Origin: a virus | Length of the DNA stretch: 64,000 nucleotides | IMG/VR virus record: IMGVR_UViG_3300021962_000028 | Location: 94,623 to 158,622 of that record | Strand: one strand, 5' to 3' | Part shown: one piece after another, positions 16,377 to 24,397 of the stretch | Layout: the number at the start of each line of letters is the position of its first letter | Numbering within the stretch: position 1 is the stretch's first letter | The notes under the pieces: generated by a model | The model's database searches: none | What the model was told of the DNA's origin: nothing | What the model saw: the letters and a program-made list of their open reading frames with translations, nothing else | Translations under genes and position numbers: made by a program

Positions 16377-16976
16377 TTAATCCCACCAACCTTTTATTCC
16401 CGAACCATCAAATTGTTCGTACCAATCTTTATCTTTATCAAATTTTGAAGTGTCTTGACCTTTCAAAATTGTAAAAAGTTCATCCCATTCCTGATTCTCA
16501 ATTTCACGAGCCCTGTCAAATACTTTACGATTGTGAATTTTTTCTTCTTCAGTATCTTTATCGATTAAACGACTATAACCTGGTTTATCCTCAATAGGTT
16601 CAAACTCCCAATCGTGATGTACTATTTCACCAAGTTCTTTTTCCGCCATCTCAATGTAGTTATCCTGATTGTAATTTTTAATTAACTCAATCGCTCTACG
16701 CATCGCGGCAACTTTCTTTAAACGAGATTCATCAATTTCATTTCCGTGTTTCTCAACAGTGTCAGAAATGTTAGTTAGACCAATCTCAAGGAATTTTAAA
16801 GTTCCGTGATGGTCAAACCAATAATGACTCCATAACGCTTTTCTAAATGTCCAAACATTCTTGAAAAATCTTGGTAAGTCATATCTGAATAACTCGTATG
16901 TTTTATACCACCAAGTTTGGTGTCGTATTAATGTCTTAAGACTATCCCCAAAACTATCTGCAAATCCTACCTTCAT
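16377..16976 (-). CDS. Hypothetical protein, Trp/Phe-rich N-terminus
   Basis: 199 residues. The first 70 residues are rich in Trp, Tyr, Phe and basic residues (RHQTWWYKTYELFRYDLP, FRKALWSHYWFDHHG). The rest is acidic helix with an HDWEFEPIED motif. It is probably soluble. Promoter TATCTTTG lies at 16992-16999. No family can be named. Confidence 0.65.
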   Translation of the reverse strand: MKVGFADSFGDSLKTLIRHQTWWYKTYELFRYDLPRFFKNVWTFRKALWSHYWFDHHGTLKFLEIGLTNISDTVEKHGNEIDESRLKKVAAMRRAIELIKNYNQDNYIEMAEKELGEIVHHDWEFEPIEDKPGYSRLIDKDTEEEKIHNRKVFDRAREIENQEWDELFTILKGQDTSKFDKDKDWYEQFDGSGIKGWWD

Positions 16977-16991
16977 AACTTTAATTTTTTA

Positions 16992-16999
16992 CAAAGATA
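16992..16999 (-). promoter_or_regulatory. -7 element TATCTTTG
   Basis: Fifteen bases before the ATG of the Trp-rich protein, giving a short leader. Confidence 0.6.
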
Positions 17000-17027
17000 G
17001 TAAATTTAAACCAAATACCAAATAAAA

Positions 17028-17053
17028 AAGACCTAAGATTTCTCTCAGGTCTT
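17028..17053 (-). terminator. Hairpin terminator
   Basis: AAGACCTAAGA-TTTC-TCTCAGGTCTT, with a T run on the minus strand; downstream of the ImmA/IrrE-like gene. Confidence 0.75.
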
Positions 17054-17125
17054 TCGATACAGGATATATATAGACACCCAAAGAAGGGCGGATGTTTTAA
17101 TAAATATAACAAATTTTTAAAAAAA

Positions 17126-17560
17126 TCAATCTTCAGAGTCTTCTAAACCCAATTTTTTTGATATTTGGGGTAATAATTCTTCATTAAACTCAATACCGTG
17201 TCTTTCTTTGAAGTGTTTCAATAATAATTCAATAGGTTTTTCATATCCGTGATGTTGTAAAATAACGTACGCACCTAAATCCGCTTCAAGTTCTTCTCTC
17301 TCGTCTCTTGGGCCTGAATGGTCTAAAAGTATGTGAGAAACTTCGTGAGCTTCAATGAATTTTAAAACTCCCTCATTACCCTCGTCCATTAATACCTCAC
17401 CATCAATAATGACCAAATTTTTATTTGGTACCATAAACCCGTAACCATATTCGTTAAAATATTCTTTCACTTGAGGGTATAATGGGTCGTCATTGAATAC
17501 CACAACGATAGTTACGTCTGGTAAAAACTCGCTTTTATATTCTAATTGTGTTTGTTCCAT
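17126..17560 (-). CDS. ImmA/IrrE-like HExxH metallopeptidase
   Basis: 144 residues. The zinc site is HEVSH (72-76), with EELEADLGAY (89-98) supplying the third ligand in the layout of COG2856 (ImmA/IrrE, M78-like) peptidases. A substrate strand lies upstream (LVIIDGEVLM). ImmA cleaves repressors in other systems. Here no partner repressor is adjacent, so the target could be a host regulator. It is untagged. Confidence 0.7.
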   Translation of the reverse strand: MEQTQLEYKSEFLPDVTIVVVFNDDPLYPQVKEYFNEYGYGFMVPNKNLVIIDGEVLMDEGNEGVLKFIEAHEVSHILLDHSGPRDEREELEADLGAYVILQHHGYEKPIELLLKHFKERHGIEFNEELLPQISKKLGLEDSED

Positions 17561-17580
17561 AATTTAAAAAATGGGGTGGT

Positions 17581-17808
17581 TTAGTTCCACCCCAAGGTAT
17601 TTCTTTTGTGCGCTAAGATAATCTGAAACTTTTCATCATATTCGTATGTTAGTTTATCCATTTGACTATCCTTTGATTTCAATAAATTTGACCATTTATA
17701 TTTAAATTGTTTATAACACTTTTCAGTGGTGTCTAACTGACCTTGTTTTGTACAAGACTCTAATACGTTGATTATCCAATCATAATCTTTTTTGAAATTT
17801 TCAATCAT
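17581..17808 (-). CDS. Small hypothetical helical protein
   Basis: 75 residues from the ATG at 17808 (MIENFKKDYDWII). A TTG further upstream overlaps the promoter element and is rejected. Predicted two-helix, Lys-rich protein of unknown function, 20 bases upstream of the metallopeptidase gene and probably in one operon with it. Confidence 0.6.
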   Translation of the reverse strand: MIENFKKDYDWIINVLESCTKQGQLDTTEKCYKQFKYKWSNLLKSKDSQMDKLTYEYDEKFQIILAHKRNTLGWN

Positions 17809-17835
17809 ATATGTGTTATTATTAATTATACAAAA

Positions 17836-17843
17836 CAAAGATA
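17836..17843 (-). promoter_or_regulatory. -7 element TATCTTTG
   Basis: Host-type promoter for the two-gene unit ending at 17126; about 27 bases of leader. Confidence 0.65.
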
Positions 17844-17870
17844 CGTATTTTTTTTTAAATCAACTAAATT

Positions 17871-18692
17871 TTATACTAAAAGTGAATAATATTCTTTAAA
17901 ATGTTTTAATCTGTCGGCTAAACCGATTGTTCCACCATTAACTCTTTTTGTCACCGCAGTAACTGTTGCATCATCAGCACCTTTATCACATATCGCCCAT
18001 AACTTGTTAGAATCAAAGAAAAAAGCCGCAGATGCTAAAGGATATTTTGTCGCAACTAAATCAGGATTTGATACCGTATCTTCACCAATAAATTTTGCGA
18101 AGTTAGTATAGTTTGATTTACCTGTTAATTGAATGTATCCTCTACCACGGAATTTATAACCTTCTTTAGACGCTTCATCACCATTACCCATTCTACTACC
18201 GTAAACACGAGATGCAATTTTTTCAGGTTGTCTTGCATAAGACTCTGCTAAGTTACCTGGAAAATATTTGCCAAAGATTTTTTTAAGACCATCAGCAGAA
18301 TAATTAACGTTTTCACTAACCGCTTTGAACCCTCCACTCTCGTGACCACATTGTGCTAAGAAATGTGCTAATCTTAATGGTGTGGTAATATTGAATTTAG
18401 CTGCGGTTTCAGGAATCTGAGCAATAACCGCATCAGGAATATGACCTTTTAATTTTTCTAATTTTAATGGACCTCCTGTTGGGATTACAACATCTTCTTT
18501 AATTACCTCACCCGCAAACATTTTACTCCAAGTGCCATCACCAACGATACCATCGGCGGTTAATCCATTGGCCGCCTGCCATTGTTTAACTTTTGTTTCA
18601 GTACCAGGACCAAAATCTCCATCGGCAGTTAGACCTAATTTTGATTGTAATTTTTTTACGTCTTCACCTTTAGAACCTTTTTTTAATAACAT
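17871..18692 (-). CDS. Endolysin: peptidoglycan-binding domain plus GH19 muramidase
   Basis: 273 residues. Residues 2-58 (GSKGEDVKKLQSKLGL...DGDFGPGTETKVKQWQ) are a PG_binding_1 repeat. Residues about 80-273 are a glycoside hydrolase 19 domain with the catalytic Glu at 118 (CGHESGGF) and a second acidic residue nearby (SENVNYSADGL), then YKFRGRGYIQLTG. It cleaves the glycan strand of host peptidoglycan at lysis. There is no signal peptide, so export needs a holin; candidates are at 22.9-23.3 and 31.4-31.7 kb. TATTTAT lies upstream, suggesting late expression. Confidence 0.93.
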   Translation of the reverse strand: MLLKKGSKGEDVKKLQSKLGLTADGDFGPGTETKVKQWQAANGLTADGIVGDGTWSKMFAGEVIKEDVVIPTGGPLKLEKLKGHIPDAVIAQIPETAAKFNITTPLRLAHFLAQCGHESGGFKAVSENVNYSADGLKKIFGKYFPGNLAESYARQPEKIASRVYGSRMGNGDEASKEGYKFRGRGYIQLTGKSNYTNFAKFIGEDTVSNPDLVATKYPLASAAFFFDSNKLWAICDKGADDATVTAVTKRVNGGTIGLADRLKHFKEYYSLLV

Positions 18693-18751
18693 TGTTTTAA
18701 TATTTTATAATAGTTTATTTACTATAAATATTTAAAAAACAACATTATATC

Positions 18752-19153
18752 CTATATTACACCTTTTCTCTTTAAATACGCTCTACATTTTGGGTACTGT
18801 GATTTCTCAAACTTCCTCGCGTCAATTTCTAAAGGATGGTTTTCATAATCATACTCCTCACACAATTTAGAATATTGTGACATATTATTTATTTTAGGCA
18901 TTTGTAGAAAATGTCTATATTCGTGAATAACTGTTCGGATAATTAACGTCTCAGTTTCACATACTAACGGGAAAACAGTTATAACTCTATTATAATATAA
19001 ACCGTAATTATATTTGTTGGATTTATTGAATGAGACCTTTAAAGAGGGTTCCAATGTTTTAAGTGGGTTACCAAACTTGCTAAGACACCATATGAAAGTT
19101 TCTTTAGCGATTTCTTTACATTGTTGTTTAGTTAAAAATTTTCCCGTTTTCAT
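18752..19153 (-). CDS. Small HExxH metallopeptidase-like protein
   Basis: 133 residues. HEYRH (77-81), with HPLEIDARKFE at 106-116 as the likely third-ligand segment, resembles SprT/gluzincin-like arrangements. It is untagged and has a TATCTTTG promoter four bases before ATG. The similar 'HPxExDA' phrase occurs in the tagged peptidase at 13.3-14.3 kb (PHELDAQ), so they may share ancestry. Substrate unknown. Confidence 0.68.
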   Translation of the reverse strand: MKTGKFLTKQQCKEIAKETFIWCLSKFGNPLKTLEPSLKVSFNKSNKYNYGLYYNRVITVFPLVCETETLIIRTVIHEYRHFLQMPKINNMSQYSKLCEEYDYENHPLEIDARKFEKSQYPKCRAYLKRKGVI

Positions 19154-19157
19154 AACA

Positions 19158-19165
19158 CAAAGATA
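19158..19165 (-). promoter_or_regulatory. -7 element TATCTTTG
   Basis: Four bases before ATG of the small metallopeptidase. Confidence 0.7.
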
Positions 19166-19196
19166 CGAAAAATGGTTTAAATTAACAAAAAAACTT

Positions 19197-20894
19197 TTAA
19201 TAACCTAAAATAGTGTTATTTGAATATCCTGTGTTAATTAAATAATAATTTGCACTACCTCCACTCACTGGTGATGAAATGGTAATACTTTGTACACCTG
19301 GATATGTACTTCTTAAGTCATTTGTTGACGTATTAATTATTGAAAATTGGGATGAGGTAAATAATCTAACGCTTGGTAGTGAGGGTCCCCAACTTGAAAA
19401 TCTTCCATTCTTTTTCATAAAAATGTAATACTCGTCAGATACCGTAATATTACCATCATTATTAACATCGTACTTATAAAAATCTAAAGAAGTGAAGGAC
19501 CTAGTTATTGCTTTTGTAGCGGCACCTATTGCGTCAATATTTTGTAGACCTGTAATTGTGGTAGGAGCGTCTAATTGAATATACCACTCAACTGATGGGT
19601 TAGTGGATTCATTAATTGTGTATTTACCTGTAACATCCGTATATACGGTTTTAAATAACACCCAAGGTGTGAAGGTAACTATATAATCAAATTCAAGTAC
19701 ATAAGGTAACGAAACATTATTAGGTAAGTCGTTCCATAGACCCGCACCAACGAATTGTGCGTAATCTTCACCCCCCGCATTATTTGGTTCTCCACCATTC
19801 CAAGATAGATATGGGTTTATACCAAACCTGTAAGATAGTGACATATAATTTCTATTTATCTCATCCGAAGTTAAAGAAGTGTTATATACTTGGAATGAGC
19901 CTAATCTGAACGACCCATAACCACCGTGACCCATATGAGTCCCATCCGCCAATCCTAGTGCAAACACTTGGTCACCCCCACCATTTAAATGAGGTGCTAA
20001 TCTATTAAACGTTGAACTACCAAAAGACACTCCATTTTTATATCCTGTCATTGTTGACCCATCATAGGTTAACGCCACCATACACCACTGATTTAATGTA
20101 ATACTTGTGGATATTTGAGTAATTCCCGTTCCATTCCAAAAACCACATCTTAATGTATTACCACCTGTAATTTCAATAACTGACTCGTGCCATCCTGAGG
20201 TTGTCGATGTCGTACCCAATTCATCTAATATAATACCATTACCTGTTGGGTACACCCATAGTATTAATGTAATGACTTTTGAATTTGTGAAATGACTTGT
20301 TAAACTTGGTGTAATACCATAGTTATTAACACCATTAAATGTTAGGTATTTTCCCCCGCCTGTAGTTAGAACTGGTGAATTATATAATGTAATATTTTTT
20401 GAATTTTTTAAATCCGTTAAAACACTACCTGAATTATAACTATTAACATCGTAATTGTTGGTTTGAGTGGTTGTTACATAATTCTCAGTCCACCTCCACC
20501 CACCTAAGGGTTCTGAATAAAAGGCTCCTGTTTTATCCTGATAATAACCTATCCACCCTGAAGGCCAAGTGTTAAAAAGAAAATTTTTCTCGGAAACATC
20601 TGATATTGTCGCCAAATGCCCGTTCATATTTTCACAAGCGGTTTTTGCATCTAACCAAAACATTGAGCCTGTTGAACGATAATATGAGTGACCGTTATAG
20701 TTGGTTTGAGACGTAAATCCGTTTAATGATGGTGTTGTTCGCTTATATAATTTCACAGGAACATTCGACGCTCCAACCCCATTTGAATTGTAGATATACC
20801 CTGAATAAGTAAAATTTTGACCCATCACAACATTGGTGAAGAACAAAACCAAAACACATATAATGTTTCTAACCTTAGATTTTATTAACTGCAT
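19197..20894 (-). CDS. Secreted C-type lectin interrupted by a LamG-like domain, with dockerin-like module
   Basis: 565 residues with a signal peptide (IICVLVLFFTNVVMGQ). Residues about 45-140 are the first half of a C-type lectin domain (GHSYYRSTG, CENMNGHLATISD, WIGYYQ, WRWTE). A concanavalin/LamG-like domain follows at about 150-355 (LTDLKNSKNITLYNSP, FNGVNNYGITPSL, LILWVYPTGNG). Then the second lectin half appears (WNGGEPNNAGGEDYAQF, LWNDLPNN). A CNA-B-like segment and a dockerin-like EF loop (DVNNDGNITVSDEY) come next. It likely binds sugars outside the cell. It is the last gene of the CsgG operon and overlaps the preceding gene by 20 bases. Confidence 0.85.
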   Translation of the reverse strand: MQLIKSKVRNIICVLVLFFTNVVMGQNFTYSGYIYNSNGVGASNVPVKLYKRTTPSLNGFTSQTNYNGHSYYRSTGSMFWLDAKTACENMNGHLATISDVSEKNFLFNTWPSGWIGYYQDKTGAFYSEPLGGWRWTENYVTTTQTNNYDVNSYNSGSVLTDLKNSKNITLYNSPVLTTGGGKYLTFNGVNNYGITPSLTSHFTNSKVITLILWVYPTGNGIILDELGTTSTTSGWHESVIEITGGNTLRCGFWNGTGITQISTSITLNQWCMVALTYDGSTMTGYKNGVSFGSSTFNRLAPHLNGGGDQVFALGLADGTHMGHGGYGSFRLGSFQVYNTSLTSDEINRNYMSLSYRFGINPYLSWNGGEPNNAGGEDYAQFVGAGLWNDLPNNVSLPYVLEFDYIVTFTPWVLFKTVYTDVTGKYTINESTNPSVEWYIQLDAPTTITGLQNIDAIGAATKAITRSFTSLDFYKYDVNNDGNITVSDEYYIFMKKNGRFSSWGPSLPSVRLFTSSQFSIINTSTNDLRSTYPGVQSITISSPVSGGSANYYLINTGYSNNTILGY

Positions 20895-21327
20895 TAATTA
20901 AAGCCTTTTTCAAACCTGCCGAAAATGAAGATTTTTCAAATGGTATATTTTCATCTTGTAATTCAATAAAAGTTGATTTGACATCAATTTTACTCTCCCC
21001 AACACCAATATAATCTTTATCGTCGATAGTCACTCTTAATGTTACTATAGTAACCTTTCTTTTTTTCTCGAATGGACCTATTGAGATACCAGTAGTTGGT
21101 GCCTCAATACTTTCAATCACAACTGAAACAGGTTTACCGTCTTCACATATGGAATATTTTTCAGATAATACCTCTTCAGTTATTTGTTTTACCCCCAATG
21201 TAAATCGTTTAGGGCTAATCCCTTGAATACTGTCTTTAGTTTGAACACTTTTAACAGTAAAACACGACTGAGAGTAAGATGTTATTGACATTAAAGTCGT
21301 CAATGTAATTAATAATAATATTTTCAT
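20875..21327 (-). CDS. Secreted protein, possible partner of the CsgG-like channel
   Basis: 150 residues from the ATG two bases past the upstream gene's stop. Signal peptide MKILLLITLTTLMSITSYSQ. The mature part ends with GVGESKIDVKS... and FSAGLKKALINAVNKI. This Gly-then-Ala-helix ending is shared with CsgG-like and other periplasmic lipoprotein-associated folds. Its place in the operon with CsgG and an outer-membrane barrel makes it a candidate accessory factor, in the manner of CsgE or CsgF, but I see no direct match to those families. Confidence 0.65.
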   Translation of the reverse strand: MKILLLITLTTLMSITSYSQSCFTVKSVQTKDSIQGISPKRFTLGVKQITEEVLSEKYSICEDGKPVSVVIESIEAPTTGISIGPFEKKRKVTIVTLRVTIDDKDYIGVGESKIDVKSTFIELQDENIPFEKSSFSAGLKKALINAVNKI

Positions 21328-21328
21328 T

Positions 21329-22921
21329 TTATAATAAAGCTTTAGCTCCAAGTAATACTTGGTAATTTAATGTGGCATCTTTTACTTGTTGTACACCACT
21401 GAAACTTAAATTTAATTTAAATTTACTACTTATTCGATAATCAAATGCGGTGAATGGTACTGCTAACCATCCTGATTCGTACCACAACCCTTCATAATAA
21501 TATACATATGGTGAGTATACAAATACTAACATAGTTGTGTTATTTATTTTTTTAGTAACTTTAAAAGTACCTATTAATCCACCTAATGCCGATAAACTTT
21601 GGAATCTTGCGGAACCTAAGTTACCTGTCGTGTAATTAACCCCTAAAGTACCTGTAATATTTTTATATTTATAAGATTCCATTATTGAGGTTGTGTTGAA
21701 AAAATCCTTTTCAAAGTTCAACATTGATGAATTAGCAATAATTGATGTTAAATTTTTTCTTCGGTATCCCGCGAAAAAAGTGATGTTTGAATTGTTAATA
21801 GAACTAGTAAAATTAAGTAACGCACCTCTAACAAATGTATTATCGGTGTTTGACTTTGTGAAACTCATATTAACTCTAAACTGTTGAGCTTCGTCACCCG
21901 ACGCACTACTAATCGCTACAATATCACCCGTTAATAAAATCCCACCTTGTTTTGCATTCGCAACTTTAGATTTAACTTGGGCCGAGTTAGATGATGAGGT
22001 TTTGGTCATATCATTTAACTTATCCTCATTTGGGGTTTCATTCCCGTTGTTAGTAGTGTTACCACCTGAACCTTGAGAATTACCTCCATTTGTCGTTACA
22101 GACGATTGAGTCGTTTGACTTCCTCCTTGAGTTGGGTTACCTGTATTTGTAGTGTTTCCTCCTGTTGTTGACGTTGTAGTTCCTTGACTTGAATTACCTC
22201 CTCCAGTGTTTTGGTTATTTCCATTACTTGTTTGTGATTGCGGGTTCGTTTGATTTCCTCCAGAAGTAGATGAACCTCCTCCATTGTTATTTGTGGTACC
22301 ATTATTTTGTGTTTGATTGTTAATGGTCGACGAACCTGAATTTGAGGTTGTCTGACCGTTAGAACCACCACTTTGATTTGAATTTCCGTTGGTTGTTCCG
22401 TTGGTTGTTTGAGGACTAGACCCCTGAGAACCACCATTTTGTGTGGTTGTCTGTGTATTCCCTCCGATGGTTGATGAACCCTGATTAGGTTTAGATTTAT
22501 TATCTTCAGAGTTGGACTTTTCCTTAGCTTCGATAATACCTCCGATATTCGAACCACCGATTGATGATATGTCGTTTAACGCGGATAAAACATTTGTTAA
22601 AACCGCAATATTGTTAGCCGCAATAATTGCATTCATTGTTGTATTTTGATATAATGCAACACCACTACAAGGACCCGAAGGATTTGATGAATTAATTTGA
22701 GTAATCCATTGCTCCAAAGCACCTGATTGTAATTGAGTGGGGGTAAAACTTTGCACCTGACCATAATACATTAAGGCAACATTTCCATTAGGGTTATTAA
22801 TGAAAAGTTCTTTAATTTTATTAGTACAGGGGTCCGTATATGTATACGAAAACCCCTGTCCAAATACCATTAATGTTGTGAACAGAAAACTTAGTGTTAT
22901 TAAAATTTTCTTAATGTTCAT
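21329..22921 (-). CDS. Outer-membrane protein: N-terminal domain, long Gly/Ser/Asn/Gln linker, C-terminal beta-barrel
   Basis: 530 residues from MNIKKILITLSFLF..., a signal peptide ending near FGQ. An N-terminal domain with two cysteines (DPCTNKIKE, SGPCSGVALY) is followed by about 165 residues almost entirely of G, S, N, T and Q (residues about 155-320). The C-terminal 200 residues alternate polar and hydrophobic strands with aromatic girdles (FFAGYRRKNLTSI, TLGVNYTTGNLG, YSPYVYYYEGLWY), as in a beta-barrel. It sits between a two-TM protein and the putative CsgG partner with 1-4 base spacing, so it is probably part of one surface apparatus. Confidence 0.75.
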   Translation of the reverse strand: MNIKKILITLSFLFTTLMVFGQGFSYTYTDPCTNKIKELFINNPNGNVALMYYGQVQSFTPTQLQSGALEQWITQINSSNPSGPCSGVALYQNTTMNAIIAANNIAVLTNVLSALNDISSIGGSNIGGIIEAKEKSNSEDNKSKPNQGSSTIGGNTQTTTQNGGSQGSSPQTTNGTTNGNSNQSGGSNGQTTSNSGSSTINNQTQNNGTTNNNGGGSSTSGGNQTNPQSQTSNGNNQNTGGGNSSQGTTTSTTGGNTTNTGNPTQGGSQTTQSSVTTNGGNSQGSGGNTTNNGNETPNEDKLNDMTKTSSSNSAQVKSKVANAKQGGILLTGDIVAISSASGDEAQQFRVNMSFTKSNTDNTFVRGALLNFTSSINNSNITFFAGYRRKNLTSIIANSSMLNFEKDFFNTTSIMESYKYKNITGTLGVNYTTGNLGSARFQSLSALGGLIGTFKVTKKINNTTMLVFVYSPYVYYYEGLWYESGWLAVPFTAFDYRISSKFKLNLSFSGVQQVKDATLNYQVLLGAKALL

Positions 22922-22922
22922 C

Positions 22923-23270
22923 TTAAACGTCTGTAGTGTTCGATAAAGACACACCGTCTTCTTCGTCAACCTTTTGAATTAACATTTTATCTCTGTCCTC
23001 AGAATTGAACCAGTAATCAACAACTTTATTTAAGTTACCTACGAATGCTCCTAAAAGGATTAATAACATTTCTTTCCAATCCTCTTTAATTTCAATACCA
23101 AAGAATACCGCGGAATTAATTCCTGCAATTATAAAGAAAAACAAACCTAATACGATGGCAGTAATTCTCCAACGATTAGATTGCATTTGTTGTAACATAT
23201 AATAGAAACGATTTTTATCTTCTACTTTCACCATTTTGGTTTCACCCATTAATAAACTTTTTAAACTCAT
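22923..23270 (-). CDS. Two-TM holin-like or membrane-anchor protein
   Basis: 115 residues from the ATG at 23270; an upstream GTG would overlap the CsgG gene. Two spans: about residues 37-58 (ITAIVLGLFFFIIAGINSAVFF) and 65-85 (MLLILLGAFVGNLNKVV). A charged tail follows (FNSEDRDKMLIQKVDEEDG). The size and topology suit a class II holin, but its place inside the secretion operon allows a structural role instead. Confidence 0.65.
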   Translation of the reverse strand: MSLKSLLMGETKMVKVEDKNRFYYMLQQMQSNRWRITAIVLGLFFFIIAGINSAVFFGIEIKEDWKEMLLILLGAFVGNLNKVVDYWFNSEDRDKMLIQKVDEEDGVSLSNTTDV

Positions 23271-23274
23271 TTTT

Positions 23275-23991
23275 TTAAGATTTAAAGACACCCTTTTTTA
23301 TTAATTTTGACACAACTCTTGACGATGCCGTTTCAAGAGCCTTTTTTGTCGAAATACCTATAGTTGATTGATTAAATTTGATATCATCAACATCTGACAA
23401 CAATGATGATGTTTTAACCGTTGACGCCTCACCTAAACCACTACCTGTGTAAATTTCGCCCGTTTCAGCGTCCACAAATCTTACTTGTAAACCTAAACGA
23501 GTTATTTGAGTTGTTTTTGCACCATCAGAAGCTTTAATGACTTCATCTTCAGACACTGAAAAATCATATACTTCGATGTACACAAAATATTTAGCTAAAA
23601 TTACATTACCTTTAACTTCTATTTTATTACTCGAAATCCCTTTATCTGATGCTTTGTCTTGAGCAATCATTTTTTGTTTAATTTCCTCTTTATCTTCAGT
23701 AAATTTAAATCTATCTGTTGATTCAAGATATTCTAAAACTATGTTAGCAACACCTAATCCCACTCTTTTATCTTTAAGTTCAGGATACATAGAATATAGT
23801 TCTTCATTAATACCAATTTTAAGAACTTGGATAGGTATTACGATAGTATCAGTATAGTCTGATACTACAGAAATGGATTGTTTCTTTTCAAAATCCGCTT
23901 GATACTGTTCGGTTTTAACCGTACCTATTTGACCACTTACTTTACAAGAAAGTAATATTATGGGTAATAGGGTATACAATAACTTTTTCAT
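23275..23991 (-). CDS. CsgG-family outer-membrane secretion channel
   Basis: 238 residues. The ATG at 23991 overlaps the upstream stop as TAATG, which decides the start over a TTG upstream. Signal or lipoprotein peptide MKKLLYTLLPIILLSCKVSG with a possible lipidated Cys. Core features of CsgG: YMYPELKDKRVGLGVANIVLEYL-like helix, VIEVYDFSVSEDEV, LQVRFVDAETGEIYTGSGLGEAS, and the C-terminal helix ALETASSRVVSKL. In curli systems CsgG forms a nonameric pore for unfolded protein. CsgG-like genes are known from marine tailed phages; their role is not settled. Here it is embedded in an operon with a barrel and a lectin. Confidence 0.82.
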   Translation of the reverse strand: MKKLLYTLLPIILLSCKVSGQIGTVKTEQYQADFEKKQSISVVSDYTDTIVIPIQVLKIGINEELYSMYPELKDKRVGLGVANIVLEYLESTDRFKFTEDKEEIKQKMIAQDKASDKGISSNKIEVKGNVILAKYFVYIEVYDFSVSEDEVIKASDGAKTTQITRLGLQVRFVDAETGEIYTGSGLGEASTVKTSSLLSDVDDIKFNQSTIGISTKKALETASSRVVSKLIKKGVFKS

Positions 23992-24329
23992 TACCAAGAA
24001 TCCTCTTCTTTTTTAACAGGTTTAGCAGGTTCAGTTGTCTGAGCTGCAGGTTTTTCAATAATACGTTCTTTAATGATTGTATTTGTACCACCACCGTTTT
24101 CAACTTTTTGTTTATTTTCTTGATTTTGTTGTACGTTAACTATAACTGGTGCGGGTGCCGCAGTTTGTTCTGTTTTAGGTTCTTCTTTTTCTTCTGAATG
24201 ACCACCAAATAACATTGTTGATACCCATACCCCACCGCCAGCAATTACTGTAGTTAGTGTTCCGATTATTGTTTTCTTTAACCCTGACCAAGTTCCATCT
24301 GATTCAGGTACGTTTGTTTCCTCTGACAT
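23991..24329 (-). CDS. Single-TM protein with Pro/Glu-rich tail, first gene of the CsgG operon
   Basis: 112 residues. One span at about 17-42 (TIIGTLTTVIAGGGVWVSTMLFGG), then a long charged tail of EEPKTEQTAAPAPVI and IIKERIIEKPAAQT types. The N-terminus is acidic. It is coupled to CsgG by TAATG. It could anchor or energise the apparatus, or be a spanin-like or pinholin-like lysis factor; the sequence does not decide. Confidence 0.65.
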   Translation of the reverse strand: MSEETNVPESDGTWSGLKKTIIGTLTTVIAGGGVWVSTMLFGGHSEEKEEPKTEQTAAPAPVIVNVQQNQENKQKVENGGGTNTIIKERIIEKPAAQTTEPAKPVKKEEDSW

Positions 24330-24371
24330 AATATTTGTTTGTTTTAATTTAGTTTATTGTTTAAAGGCTAA

Positions 24372-24392
24372 GAGGTCACAAATTGTGACCTC
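24372..24392 (-). promoter_or_regulatory. Perfect 10-bp inverted repeat between the T9SS gene and CsgG operon
   Basis: GAGGTCACAA-A-TTGTGACCTC. The same core (GGTCACAA/TTGTGACC) forms the terminator at 1816-1841. There is no long T run here, so it is a weak terminator, an operator, or an RNA processing site. Confidence 0.5.
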
Positions 24393-24397
24393 ATTTA

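Noticed and set aside
19197-20894. Variable protein of a diversity-generating retroelement, suggested by the C-type lectin fold
   Set aside because: No reverse transcriptase or template repeat is visible in the window.
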